A stretch of 64,000 nucleotides of DNA from Romanomermis culicivorax (taxonomy: Eukaryota; Nematoda; Enoplea; Mermithida; Mermithidae). The notes beneath the pieces are model-generated. The model saw only the letters and a program-made list of their open reading frames with translations, made no database searches and was not told where the DNA came from. Location: contig CAWUHX010000034.1 in NCBI GenBank assembly GCA_963922205.1, forward strand, positions 1,240,001 to 1,304,000, read 5' to 3'. Numbering within the stretch: the first letter of the stretch is position 1; the number at the start of each line of letters is the position of its first letter. A program made the translations under genes and the position numbers. Of the stretch, positions 1-9,491 are shown piece after piece.

Positions 1-2559
1 ATGCAAGGCTTACAGTCTCTCTTGAGCGGACCAGTGCAGCTAATCTTTAACACACTCATTGCCCTGGCAGTACTGGCCGGTACAGGATTTCTCATCTACG
101 TTGGGATCTCCTATTACCTCAGCTACCGCTTGCGGAAAAGACAGGTTCGGTTTGTTAGCCAATACTCTCCATTGAACCTCCTCCGGAAAGTTCAGCGTTG
201 GGTAGGTTTTCATTACGTACAGAATGATGTGCCAACTCAGTTAGACAGGATCACTCCGTGTTTTGTCGTACTGGTTGACCACAAGGAAACTCCAGCTTTC
301 CTTGATACTGGTTGTCCACGGACTATCATTAGTCAATGTCTTCACAAAGCGCTGATCAAAGAGAGTCCGAAGGCGGCGATGGCCTTCCAGCAACATCACG
401 ACTTTAATCCATTGATGAGTATCAATGGTAAAGCCGTACATACTCTTCTTTCAGGACCGTATGAGCTAATGTTGCCGGGAACCCGTCAGCCACACACACG
501 CGTGGATATACATCTCCATGTGTGTAAGACTACGTCTCCTTTCTGGGCACCGGTCGATCTGATTCTTGGATTGGACTTCTTAGAACAATTCCAGAATATT
601 ACGTTTGACTACCAACAACATGTCTGCCGATTGAATGCGGTAGAACTACCACTTCTGTTGACAGCAGCCGAGATTGATCAAATCGAACCCTGGTGGGAGA
701 ACACACGTTCACTATCAAGGGCCTCTCACAGGTCCGGGTCTCGCTCACGATCAAGGACTTCGTCTCTTTCTCGGCCACACTCGCGAACTTCCTCCATTGC
801 CTCATCCCATGGGTCAACCAGAGGAAGTAGGACCTCTTCTAGGCGGGCTAGTGGTCATTCCATGTCCAGGTCAGGGTCAAACTGCCCTCGACCACCGCCT
901 GGAAATTCTCCAGTTACACTAGAGAAAGGCCGTTTTCGCGAGCCTAGTGACTCTGATGCACCTGCATCCCCTGTACTAGAGGTGCCACCACTCTCTGATG
1001 TTGAGGTTGAATCACTAGGAGCTACTCAGAGCTCAGGAGAAAGGTCAGATCATGTACTCACTGTTCAGGTCCACCCAACTCCTGAGGCCAACCCGGAAAC
1101 ATCGGTTGGCTATGCTCTGGTAGGTTTACTCAGGCGCACTGGCTTACCCATACCGAGGCGAACCAATGCGCCCGAGTCGAGCTTTGATGACTCTGTACCT
1201 GACCCAGGTCATGTAGTATCAGCCTTCTACCCCACTGAAATGAGGACCACTCATATCAAGGTTCTACTGAACAATTGGGTAGAGGCCAAAGCTCTCATTG
1301 ATACTGGAGCAGTTTTCTCGCTCCTGGATCACAAGTTGGCGGTCCAGTTACCCGACTTGGTACTCACAGAGACTAGGGCTCGCCCCATAGCAGCCAATGG
1401 GTCCCCGATTCTACTGCTAGGCTCTGCCTATGTCACGGTGACAGTGGCTGATGTCTCTGAACGGATTCAAGTTCAGGTTCAAGAGAGTTGTTCAGCTGAA
1501 CTAGTCTTGGGGACGAACTTCCTCGGACGTTTCAATTGCGTCAGCTTGAGCTGGGAGAAATCCTTTCTCCAGTTCAAGGAACTTCGAGTTCCGTGTGAAG
1601 GCCTCATCCACAATCCACCTTCTGCTCGTGGGGCACTACCCTTGCAGGAGTTGATTGTCCTTGAGCCTCGCTCGCTAACACAATTCACTGCACCCGTACC
1701 TTCAATATATGCAACTGTGCCCGAAGTAGCTTTCTTCCCTAAGCCTCTTTTGGGTCAACAACGTAATGTATACTTTGCTGGTACTGTGAGTACTGTGACC
1801 AATGGTCGCATACCCCTACAGGTAGTTAACCCAAGCACACACGCAGTGGTTCTCTACCCGCACACGACCATCGGTCATGTGCAGATGCACACTGATTCCT
1901 CACAGGGATCGGCGGTCAAGGCTGATACCATTCTTGACCGAAAGTGGGTTGAAGCCAATGCTGTGATATCTTCAGATATCTCCTCACAGGATAAAACAGC
2001 GTTGCTCGATCTGCTGGTCGCATTTACTGACCTCTACGCTGTTGATGAAAAGGACACAGGTTCCACTGACCTCGTGCACCATGAGATCAGCACGGGTGAC
2101 GCTCGCCCAGTCCGCCGTTTCCCTTACCGCACCGCGCCCAAGGAAAAGGATCTCATCATACAAGAGGTCAAGGCGCTCCAAGAGAAAGGTATTATTCGGC
2201 CTAGCACTTCTCCCTGGGCTACTAACACCGTCTTGGTTCGCAAGAAAAATGGGTCACACCGGATGTGTGTTGATTTTCGCGGTCTCAACGAGGTCACGAA
2301 AAAGGATGTCTACCCTCTCCCACGGATTGATGATATCCTGGACACACTCAAGGGTATGAAGACTTTACTACCCTTGACCAGGCTAACGCCTACTGGTCCA
2401 TACCTATTGCCGAGGCAGACAAGGAAAAAACGGCGTTTAATACACCTATTGGACTTTACGAGTTCAACTATCTGCCTTTTGGTCTCTGCAATGCCCCTGG
2501 GACGTTTCAACGCCTCATGGATCTGCTTCTTACAGGACTGCAGTGGCGCACTGCACTGA
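1..2559 (+). CDS. Family A polyprotein, first part: membrane segment, two retropepsin-like domains, RS-rich linker, RT start
   Basis: The frame is open from the first base, so the ATG at position 1 need not be the real start. Residues about 14-40 form a hydrophobic, membrane-like segment followed by a basic patch. A first retropepsin-like domain (about 84-215) has the DTG triad at 102-104 and an ILGLDFL flap/core motif near 187. A linker (about 236-300) is rich in Ser-Arg repeats. A second retropepsin-like domain (about 418-530) has DTGA at 434-437 and VLGTNFL near 502. The N-terminal RT region begins near residue 690, with SPWATNTVLV and RMCVDFRGLN at 734-765. After residue about 785 the frame stops resembling RT: a single-base loss near 2357 moves the RT reading to frame 3. 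The last 65 residues are therefore out-of-frame sequence. Confidence 0.8.
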   Translation: MQGLQSLLSGPVQLIFNTLIALAVLAGTGFLIYVGISYYLSYRLRKRQVRFVSQYSPLNLLRKVQRWVGFHYVQNDVPTQLDRITPCFVVLVDHKETPAFLDTGCPRTIISQCLHKALIKESPKAAMAFQQHHDFNPLMSINGKAVHTLLSGPYELMLPGTRQPHTRVDIHLHVCKTTSPFWAPVDLILGLDFLEQFQNITFDYQQHVCRLNAVELPLLLTAAEIDQIEPWWENTRSLSRASHRSGSRSRSRTSSLSRPHSRTSSIASSHGSTRGSRTSSRRASGHSMSRSGSNCPRPPPGNSPVTLEKGRFREPSDSDAPASPVLEVPPLSDVEVESLGATQSSGERSDHVLTVQVHPTPEANPETSVGYALVGLLRRTGLPIPRRTNAPESSFDDSVPDPGHVVSAFYPTEMRTTHIKVLLNNWVEAKALIDTGAVFSLLDHKLAVQLPDLVLTETRARPIAANGSPILLLGSAYVTVTVADVSERIQVQVQESCSAELVLGTNFLGRFNCVSLSWEKSFLQFKELRVPCEGLIHNPPSARGALPLQELIVLEPRSLTQFTAPVPSIYATVPEVAFFPKPLLGQQRNVYFAGTVSTVTNGRIPLQVVNPSTHAVVLYPHTTIGHVQMHTDSSQGSAVKADTILDRKWVEANAVISSDISSQDKTALLDLLVAFTDLYAVDEKDTGSTDLVHHEISTGDARPVRRFPYRTAPKEKDLIIQEVKALQEKGIIRPSTSPWATNTVLVRKKNGSHRMCVDFRGLNEVTKKDVYPLPRIDDILDTLKGMKTLLPLTRLTPTGPYLLPRQTRKKRRLIHLLDFTSSTICLLVSAMPLGRFNASWICFLQDCSGALH

Positions 2560-4898
2560 CCTATCTCGATGACATCTTGGTGTTCGGGAACTCCCACACC
2601 CAGATGCTTGAGCGCCTGACGGATGTGTTTACGCGTCTCCGTCAGGGTGGAATGAAGCTCAGACTGAGCAAGTGCAAGTTTTCGCACTCTGAGGTAGAAT
2701 ATCTCGGGTACCGCATCTCACAGAAAGGTCTCGAACCCGACAAAGTCAAATTGGCTGCCGTCCAGGATCTACCCATTCCACAAAACGCTAAAGACATCAA
2801 GTCTTTTCTTGGTCTTGTGTCTTATTATAGGCGTTTCATCCCTGGTTGCGCTCGGCTCAGCGAGCCGCTGACCAAGCTCTTACGGAAGGAAGTTACCTTC
2901 CAGTGGTCAAAACCTCAGCAATCGGCGTTCGACGAACTCCGAAGGCTGTTGTTGAACCCTCCTGTCCTGCGCCATCCGGACTTTACGAAATCCTTCATAC
3001 TTCAAACTGATGCGAGCATTTCAGGGATAGGAGCAGTTCTAAGCCAGTTGGACGAAAATGGATACGACCATCCTGTTGCGTACGCCAGTCGAGGGTTAAC
3101 AGCAGCTGAGAAAAACTACACTATTACGGAGTTGGAGACTCTCGCTGTTGTCCATTTCGTCAAGCACTTTCGGCCATACCTCTTCCAACATGAGGTGGTC
3201 GTTCAGACCGACCACACTGCTGTTAAGGCTGTGTTGGAAAAACCGAACCCTTCGTCCCGGATAGCTCGGTGGGGCCTCGCGTTAGCTGAATTCAAACTGA
3301 CCATTTGGCCGCGAAAAGGTCGGTCTAATGGTAATGCTGACGCATTATCACGCCTTCCTGATCCTAATTCCCTTGCCGGGGAGAGTATTGACGATATTCC
3401 CCTATACAGACCCGAGGGAGAAGTTATGATGATTTCCGATGGTGCTCAGCGCCTGGCGAACTCATCCCAAAGGACCACCAATGGTGCGCAGCACCTGGCC
3501 AGGTCCGAGTCTTATGCAGAGATATCACAGGATGCGCAGCACCATGACCTTCTCGCAACTCAATTCGAGGATCCGGAATTAGCCTCCATTCTCAGGTCAC
3601 TAAAACCCTACGGTGATCAGAATGATGTTAATGGCTACCACCTGTTGGATAACATCCTTCAGAAGTGGACAGGCGAGTCCAACAAGATTGTTGTCCCTCG
3701 TTCAATGGTTACTACCATTATTGAGGCTCATCACAAGGACATTCTTGCTGGACACTTTGGTGCGAAACGTACCGCGAGGCTTATAGCCCGCAGGTACCAC
3801 TGGCCTTCCCTCAGTGCGGACGTCAAGTCCTTTTGTCAGCGGTGTGATCTTTGCCAACGGAATAAGCCTGCCAGACAAAAGACCCGTGCAACTCTAAAAC
3901 CGATCTCCATTACGGGTCCGTTTCATCGAGTCGGTGTCGACTGTATGGGACCAATGACCACTAGTGAAAACGGAAACCGATTTATTGTAGTTTTTATAGA
4001 CTACTTTACTAAATGGGTTGAAGCTTTCGCTACTCCGGACATCACTGCGCAAACTATAGCTCGACTTTTTGTTACTCAAATTGTCTGTAGACATGGGGCA
4101 CCGCAGATTCTTCAGTCTGATCGTGGTACTGATTTCACGTCCAAACTGATGACTGAAATCACTGCCATTTGTTCAACTAAGAAAATCCACTCCACTGCTT
4201 ATCATCCCATGACAAACGGAGAAGTGGAAAGAGCTAACCAAACGCTAGCCACACGGTTACGTATGTATGTCCACCAAGGTCATACTGATTGGGATGAACA
4301 CCTGCCGTACTCTGTGTTCGCTGTAAACATTAGCATGAATGAGTCCACAGGGTATTCACCCTTTGAACTCATGTATGGTCGTACTCCCATGCTACCTGTT
4401 GATGCAGCACTCTCATTCAACCCTCCGGCCCATATCATAGACGTTTCTACTCATGATATGGAGGTCAAACGGCATTTTACTAATGCCTTGACTTTGATCC
4501 AGAGCAGAATTGAGAGATCACAGGTGGCTTATGCTAGGTCCTACGACCGCATGGCACGAGATGTCTCATACAAGGTTGGGGATCAAGTGCTCAAACTGCG
4601 CACTACTGGAAAACGTGGTCTGACGCCCAAATTATTGCCCATTTATGATGGCCCCTACTTTGTCACGAATGTGGCTTATCCTAATGTCACCATTCGACTT
4701 GAGGCTGATCAAGATGATACTGTGCATGTCAATCAGCTTAGACGCTACGTGTCACCAGCTCAGCCTACAGAAGGACAGGAGATACCTTCCACTTCACAGG
4801 TCATCGAGACGGCACCTTTGTTGATCCCGTCAACAAATAGAGACTTTACACAAGATCTCATTGACCCACATCTTGATGTGGAGGTCGCCGACCCGTAA
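2358..4898 (+). CDS. Family A polyprotein, second part: RT (YLDD), RNase H, integrase
   Basis: This frame-3 stretch continues the RT interrupted in frame 1 near 2357. The first ATG in it is at 2517. RT shows the YLDD catalytic box at about 2562-2573. RNase H follows, with the aspartate of TDASISGIGAVL near 3007 and the Glu of TELETLAVV near 3132. Integrase has an HHCC zinc-binding module (H near 3727, C-X2-C in FCQRCDLCQ near 3835-3860) and a DDE core: Asp in VGVDCMGP, Asp in QSDRGTDF near 4120, Glu in NGEVERANQ near 4222. A GPY/F-like module (YDGPYFV) lies near 4650, and no chromodomain is visible. All catalytic residues I can place are present, so apart from the frameshift this looks recent. 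The frameshift could be a real mutation or a sequencing error. Confidence 0.88.
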   Translation, partial: EDFTTLDQANAYWSIPIAEADKEKTAFNTPIGLYEFNYLPFGLCNAPGTFQRLMDLLLTGLQWRTALTYLDDILVFGNSHTQMLERLTDVFTRLRQGGMKLRLSKCKFSHSEVEYLGYRISQKGLEPDKVKLAAVQDLPIPQNAKDIKSFLGLVSYYRRFIPGCARLSEPLTKLLRKEVTFQWSKPQQSAFDELRRLLLNPPVLRHPDFTKSFILQTDASISGIGAVLSQLDENGYDHPVAYASRGLTAAEKNYTITELETLAVVHFVKHFRPYLFQHEVVVQTDHTAVKAVLEKPNPSSRIARWGLALAEFKLTIWPRKGRSNGNADALSRLPDPNSLAGESIDDIPLYRPEGEVMMISDGAQRLANSSQRTTNGAQHLARSESYAEISQDAQHHDLLATQFEDPELASILRSLKPYGDQNDVNGYHLLDNILQKWTGESNKIVVPRSMVTTIIEAHHKDILAGHFGAKRTARLIARRYHWPSLSADVKSFCQRCDLCQRNKPARQKTRATLKPISITGPFHRVGVDCMGPMTTSENGNRFIVVFIDYFTKWVEAFATPDITAQTIARLFVTQIVCRHGAPQILQSDRGTDFTSKLMTEITAICSTKKIHSTAYHPMTNGEVERANQTLATRLRMYVHQGHTDWDEHLPYSVFAVNISMNESTGYSPFELMYGRTPMLPVDAALSFNPPAHIIDVSTHDMEVKRHFTNALTLIQSRIERSQVAYARSYDRMARDVSYKVGDQVLKLRTTGKRGLTPKLLPIYDGPYFVTNVAYPNVTIRLEADQDDTVHVNQLRRYVSPAQPTEGQEIPSTSQVIETAPLLIPSTNRDFTQDLIDPHLDVEVADP

Positions 4899-5359
4899 TC
4901 AAGTAGCTCTTCTCTTCTTTACTTACGGACGGGGTCGTCCTTTTTCGAAGGACCGCCGTGCCCCTCACAAAATGCCCACTTCTGTTCCAAGCTGGAATAG
5001 CAGTGTAAAGAAGAGAATGAGCAGCGATCAATGCATCTAAACTAGGGTATTGCTTCACATTGCAGGCGCATCCACGGGATAGCCTATATCTCGCCTCTAA
5101 AATCTTTCTTTTAGTCTCGTTTCAGATTTCACAAATCAACCGACAATTGGCAACTTCACCGAAGGGATCAAATGACGTCAGCAACTTCACGCATCTCCAA
5201 TGGACGTCAGCAACTCCACGCAACATTGACACAATTCCACAAACCAGAACATACCGAAAAACCACTTAACCAGCAACCGCTTGCCGTCACCCTCACTTGA
5301 ACGTTTTGACCATCGCAGCCGGCACAAGGACGAGGACGCCCTTTTTCGAAGGACCGCGG
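4899..5359 (+). other. 3' non-coding segment of family A between pol stop and LTR
   Basis: No open frame here resembles a known protein, and there is no env. A short motif, CTTTTTCGAAGGACCGC, occurs twice (near 4938 and 5341) and again near the LTR starts at 15270-15290 (minus) and 33685-33703. This makes it a family hallmark just upstream of the LTR. The copy at 33340-33700 keeps the phrase GAAGAGAATGAGCAGCGA (near 33372), also at about 5009 here. Confidence 0.6.
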
Positions 5360-5896
5360 TGTCACGTGCCGACGGATTTCGTCGAACGTCACGTGATTCA
5401 CATCACAATTTTTCATTATGTTTTTCGTTATGTTTTGTGTTACAGTAATTTACATCAATTTTGCGTTTCGTTTTTATACTTTTTACATGCAATTTATGTG
5501 TGTACTTTTTATGTTTATTTCTGTTGCTTTTGCGCACATTTATTTCCGTTTCGAATTATTATTTTCAATCGCACACGTAGACTAGGGTATGTGCCCGCTA
5601 GTCAAGAATTTCCGTTAAAGATAAGCTCTCCGAGCTCATCGCTGTAATTAGAGCACAACGTGCACTTCTTATCAGTAAAAACTAGCGACGTTTCACAACG
5701 TGAAACGACTAGTTGAAATTCTCACTAGTGACGTTCCTATGTTAAGCATGGAGAGTGAAAACTCGCCCCAATGCTTAACGTTGTGAACCGAAAATGTCTA
5801 TGTGATCATAGGCATCTTCTGCAACGATTTCCGCTGCAGAAGTTAGCTTGGGGGAGTGTTAACTCCGCCCAAGGCATACTGTAGTCTATGGAGCCC

Positions 5897-5906
5897 TTTA
5901 AAAGGG
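5897..5906 (+). promoter_or_regulatory. TATA-like box in family A LTR
   Basis: TTTAAAAGGG lies in the LTR about 140 bp before an AATAAA. The equivalent CCTTAAAAGG is kept in the 33.7-kb copy at 34199-34208. Position and conservation fit the core promoter of U3. Confidence 0.5.
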
Positions 5907-6037
5907 CATGTTTTGTGTGTTTTTGGCACTCTCTTTGAGCCTAACTGGTTTTTCGTCGTTTAGCTTCACATCGCGTCCGCCGTCGATATATTTTATTATA
6001 TTTTTATTGTTGTCAACTGCGTTGCCGTCACACGTCC

Positions 6038-6043
6038 AATAAA
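6038..6043 (+). terminator. AATAAA polyadenylation signal in family A LTR
   Basis: The hexamer follows the TATA-like box by about 140 bp. The other LTR copy has AATAAA at 34389-34394, about 190 bp after its TATA-like box. This would define the R region of the LTR. Confidence 0.45.
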
Positions 6044-6311
6044 TTACCATATTCGGACCCCGACCTACATACCTACACACACACACCGTCGCCTACAGTA
6101 ACCCGACCGTAGGAACCCGTCGCCGTCGCCGTTAGTGTAGAGACCCGTCGCCCCTCGCCGAGGAAACGTTAGTGATCGCCGCCTGCCGTTTAGCAGCCGC
6201 CGAATCCCCACGCCGAATCGCTCGGAGTTCGTTCCCACATCGCCGTCCGTAGGACCCCGCGTTTGACCCCGAACCCGTCGCCCAGCGCCGAGTAACTTGA
6301 GAAGGAGTATC

Positions 6312-6317
6312 GTGAGT
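6312..6317 (+). promoter_or_regulatory. Conserved possible splice donor in family A LTR/leader
   Basis: GTGAGT followed by CTTCTC is kept in all three LTR copies that span it: here, at 34521-34526 (preceded by AACTAG), and on the minus strand at 11532-11527 (preceded by GACTAG). The AG|GTGAGT context in two of three copies is a near-consensus 5' splice site. Function is inferred from conservation only. Confidence 0.4.
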
Positions 6318-6799
6318 CTTCTCAGGGGTTATTGTTATTGAGGGTTTATTTGTGGGAGTCTCCCCTAAGCTACTTTTCCCTCGGAAGGACCCTCAGTTAA
6401 AAAGCCCTCAGACCCTTAAGGTCAGGGCCAATAAAAGGGGATTTAGGTTAACAATCGGGTCCCCTACAGTAAGCCATTCCCCGAATGGCACCGTCCCCCA
6501 TTCCGTAGAATGAGGATTAGGGATTGACACCCCCGACCCGGCCGCGTTGTCCATTATTCTACAGCATTAACCCCAGGACAAGGCCGAGATACACCATAGG
6601 TTTACCTGTGGTAGTATCAGCTGGGTTGGGTTCCCGAACTGAAGACACATACTGGAGCCACCCCACAGGGTCACAGCATGACACCTACCGTGTCATGGCC
6701 ATGCTCCCTATGGGATATGGTACGGGTTTGCCCGTCAATGTGACTGATCACCACCTCTGTTTAATGTGACATGGCTCCACAAATTCAGTTAATGTGACA

Positions 6800-7961
6800 A
6801 ATTGAAGACTTTCTAAATTAGAAAATTTAAAATTGAAAAATTTAAAATTGAAAAATTTAAAATTGAAAAATTTAAAATTGGAAAATTTAAAATTAAAAAA
6901 TTTAAAATTTAAAAATTTAAAATTAAAAAATTTAAAATTGAAAAATTTTAAAATAATAAACAAATTTTTAAAAAATTAAAAATTCAAAACTTAAAATTTC
7001 AAAATTTAAAATTAATATAGAGGGAATTAAAATATGACAAATAAACAAAAAGCACCGTAAAAAAACGCTGTAAACGCATGTATGTAAATATGTGCAACAT
7101 GTGTTGGGCACCCTGTTGATGCCAATTCGTGTGGGGAAATCGCCATGCAAATCGACGAAAGGGACGACCAGCGGCGCAGACATTTGCATAGAATGGAGCG
7201 CCACAGAAAGACCGAAAAAGATAGTGAAAATCATTCTTCACTTTATCTCGTTTTTTATTATATTTTGACTATTTTGCTGGCGTCCCCAAATACAATTTTC
7301 CCAGCAACTTGTTTTCTTTATGAGTTATTCACTGTGGTATACCCACATTCTTTTTACATATTTCGTCGGACATATTGCTTAATATATTCGTTTATTTATT
7401 TAGATTACTTGCATCGAAGAAGGCGGAGGGCCAGAGGCCCAGGCGCTGGCTTACATCAGGTAAGCTTTGGGAAACCCCTTACGGGTTATACCCAAGTAAG
7501 TTTATCCCTGAGGGGATTCCTTGTCTCATCTAGGAGACTGCGGAGGTCCTTGGTAAGGCCCTGCTCTTTAGAGTTAAGTTTATCTTTGTTGTTGTAGGTC
7601 TGGGGATAACCGGACTGTTGCACTATCACCGAGGCTTAGCCAAGGGATCAGTTCTAACAGGTCAGTTCAGACCCAATCTTTTCTTACGCCTCTTAAGGAA
7701 AGACCTGCACAACACATGAACGAAAACAAAAAAAACCAGAATAGTGTACAAGATCAATAAAATGTATGAAATCTACTGTCTGGTCGTCTTTATTTATACA
7801 ACTTATGCATTTCAATATCTAATCTTACTGTAAAATATTTGTCATGTAGTCGTCCTGATCCTTAAATTTAGGGATGTTAAGGACGACTTTACCCAGCCCT
7901 ATCCTTTCCTGATCCTTATTGGGTCAGGAACTCCAGGATTAAGGATTACTATACATCGGCC
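6800..7961 (+). mobile_element. AT-rich inverted-repeat element E1, left arm
   Basis: The arm runs from AATTGAAGACTTTC, through an array of the 15-bp unit AAATTTAAAATTGAA, to the terminus ATACATCGGCC at 7961, next to TTAA. Its reverse complement, without the inserted LTR, forms the right arm at 8127-8660. The terminus GGCCGATGTATAG flanked by TTA/TAA resembles PIF/Harbinger-type MITEs (3-bp TWA duplications and GG/GC termini). The class is an inference because no transposase is present. The small open frames here are products of low-complexity sequence. Confidence 0.55.
7102..7714 (+). repeat. Solo LTR (613 bp), TGTTGGGC...ACAACA, with 4-bp duplication CATG
   Basis: The insert begins TGTTGGGCACCC and ends GCACAACA, with CATG on each side (7098-7101 and 7715-7718). 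The opposite arm of the surrounding inverted repeat keeps the unoccupied site (minus strand GCAACGTGAAC, near 8371-8381), so the insertion limits are directly supported. The TG...CA ends and one target duplication without internal sequence make it a solo LTR. The LTR starts like some BEL/Pao LTRs, but I cannot assign the family. Its first 134 bp recur at 37578-37711. Confidence 0.75.
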
Positions 7962-8122
7962 TTAACCCCAGAGAACCTATAGTTCCCCCTATAGCCAGTA
8001 ATAGCTGGGTTAGGTCCCCAAAGCAGGAAAAGTCACCCAACTGGGGTCATAGCCTGTCATTCACTATGACAGAATCATGTTTTTCTATCAATATGATACG
8101 GATCTCCATCAATGTGATGGGG
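7962..8122 (+). repeat. Displaced piece of a family A LTR (downstream third)
   Basis: Sequence from TTAACCCCAGAGAACC to CCATCAATGTGATGGGG matches the LTR parts at 6570-6790 and 34779-34920. It is flanked on both sides by E1 termini pointing outward from the arms. The matching upstream LTR part sits on the opposite strand at 11281-14052, ending at the same LTR position (CTACAGTGGTAAA). The two pieces are therefore probably one LTR separated and inverted by the repeat elements. Confidence 0.6.
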
Positions 8123-8126
8123 TAAA

Positions 8127-8947
8127 GGCCGTAATCCGTAATCTGATCCTTAATCCTGAGTTCCTGACCTGATAAGGATCAGGTTAGGACAGGACCAGGT
8201 AAAGTCATCCTTAACATCCCTACATTTAAGGATCAGGACGACTACATGACAAATATTTTACAGTAAGATTAGATATTGAAATGCGTAAGTTGTATAAATA
8301 AAGACGACCAGACAGTAGATTTTATACATTTTATTGATCTTGTACATTATTCTGGTTTTTATTTGTTTTTGTTCACGTTGCACATATTTACATACATGAT
8401 GCGTTTACAATATTTTTTACGGTGCTTTTTGTTTATTTGTCACATTTTAATTCCCTCTATATTAATTTTAAATTTCAAAATTTTAAGTTTTGAATTTTTA
8501 ATTTTTTAAAAATTTGTTTATTTGAAATTTTAAAATTTTTTTATTTTAAATTTTTTAATTTTAAATTTTTCAATTTTAATTTTTCTAATTTAGAAAGTCT
8601 TCAATTTAAAATGTTAAAATTTTCTAATTTAGAAAGTCTTCAATTTAAAATGTTAAAATTTTCTAATTTAGAAAGTCTTCAATTCAAAATGTTAAAATTT
8701 TCTAATTTTAAACTTTATTTTTTTTTAAATTTTAAATTTTAAATATTTTAATTTTAAACTTAAAAATTTTAAATTTTAAATATTTTAATTTTAAATATTT
8801 TAATTTTAAATATTTTAATTTTAAATATTTTAATTTTAAATATTTTAGGTTTAAATATTTTAATTTTAAATTTTTTCAAATTAATAAATTAAACATTAAA
8901 CATTAATTAATTAACAAGACATTAAAATTAATTAATTTTTTAGAAAG
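8127..8947 (-). mobile_element. AT-rich inverted-repeat element E1, right arm
   Basis: The reverse complement matches the left arm from GGCCGTAATCC down to the AAATTTAAAATT arrays. The terminus lacks 8 bases (ATGTATAG) relative to other copies. A 39-bp unit containing GAAAGTCTTCAATTTAAAAT is present about three times at 8596-8700. The stretch to 8947 is nearly pure A+T and contains no gene. Confidence 0.5.
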
Positions 8948-9246
8948 TTAAGGCCGATGTATAGTCGTCCTGATCCTTAAAAAAATGGCCTTTCCTGAGT
9001 CAGGAAAGCTCGTTCCCTAAATTTTCGATCCTGATGCAATCGGTAATCCTGAAATCAGGATTGGGATAGCGTTCACGACCTGATAAGGAAAGGTGTTCCC
9101 GATGTTTTCCTTATCGGGAAAGGATCGGCTTTCCTGACGTCGGGAACAAAGTACAAGCCTTCCGTACTTTTTAAGGATTGAGAAAGCTACACGCTACAGT
9201 AAATACTCATAAAATGCGTAACGGCTTTAGCCTGCGCATAATCCTA

Positions 9247-9491
9247 TAGTCCGTTTTTCTTGAAATGCTTCCAAATAATGAAAGTGGAAAGCAAGTAGTG
9301 TTTCAGATTTTTGCCATTTTCTGATAAACAAAATGTTATGCAGGACTGGAAATTTGTGAGCGTACTGACCTAACCTTTACCAATTTTTCGAGTGGAAAAT
9401 TTTACGGTAAGAATTTTATGTAAACGATTTTGACGACAGTACTGATTTGTGTCACTTTTCTATTTGGAAGCATTTTATAAAAAACAGACTA
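9247..9491 (+). mobile_element. 245-bp MITE with TA duplication (Tc1/mariner-like), copy 1
   Basis: The element runs TAGTCCGTTTTT...AAAAACAGACTA with TA on both sides. The opposite arm of the host element carries the empty site (CCTAGTTAC on the minus strand, at 10984-10992) with a single TA, which proves both limits. Copy 2 at 39600-39844 has the same 245-bp length. A 27-bp remnant of its end lies at 42144-42170. Confidence 0.85.

Larger units (their letters stand above)
1..6799 (+). mobile_element. Family A Ty3/gypsy-like LTR retrotransposon, 5' part outside the window
   Basis: The order protease, protease-like, RT, RNase H, integrase, 3' non-coding stretch and LTR on one strand is that of Ty3/gypsy elements (integrase after RNase H). 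The 5' LTR and any gag lie left of the window. The element carries one frameshift in RT near 2357 but is otherwise the best-preserved copy here. Fragments of the same family lie at 7962-8122 (LTR piece), 11281-14052, 15035-16511, 26250-27047 and 33325-34977. The 3' LTR ends exactly where the AT-rich inverted-repeat complex begins at about 6800. Confidence 0.85.
5360..6799 (+). repeat. Family A 3' LTR (about 1.44 kb)
   Basis: The LTR starts TGTCACG and ends near 6799 with ATGTGACA. The better copy at 33704-34977 ends CGTGACA, so the ends form a short inverted repeat TGTCACG...CGTGACA. Shared sequence with the 33.7-kb copy runs through this whole interval, which is why I place the end at 6799 and not at the earlier TATTCTACA (6563). 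The second half repeats the motif TCAATGTGA several times. A TATA-like box, an AATAAA and a conserved GTGAGT lie inside. No primer-binding site with TGG follows, as expected for a 3' LTR. Confidence 0.65.

Noticed and set aside
1-3. ATG at base 1 as true polyprotein start
   Set aside because: The window begins there and the frame may extend upstream, so the start cannot be judged.
6748-6963. 71-codon minus-strand frame rich in Phe, Lys and Asn
   Set aside because: Same low-complexity array as elsewhere in the foldback complex.
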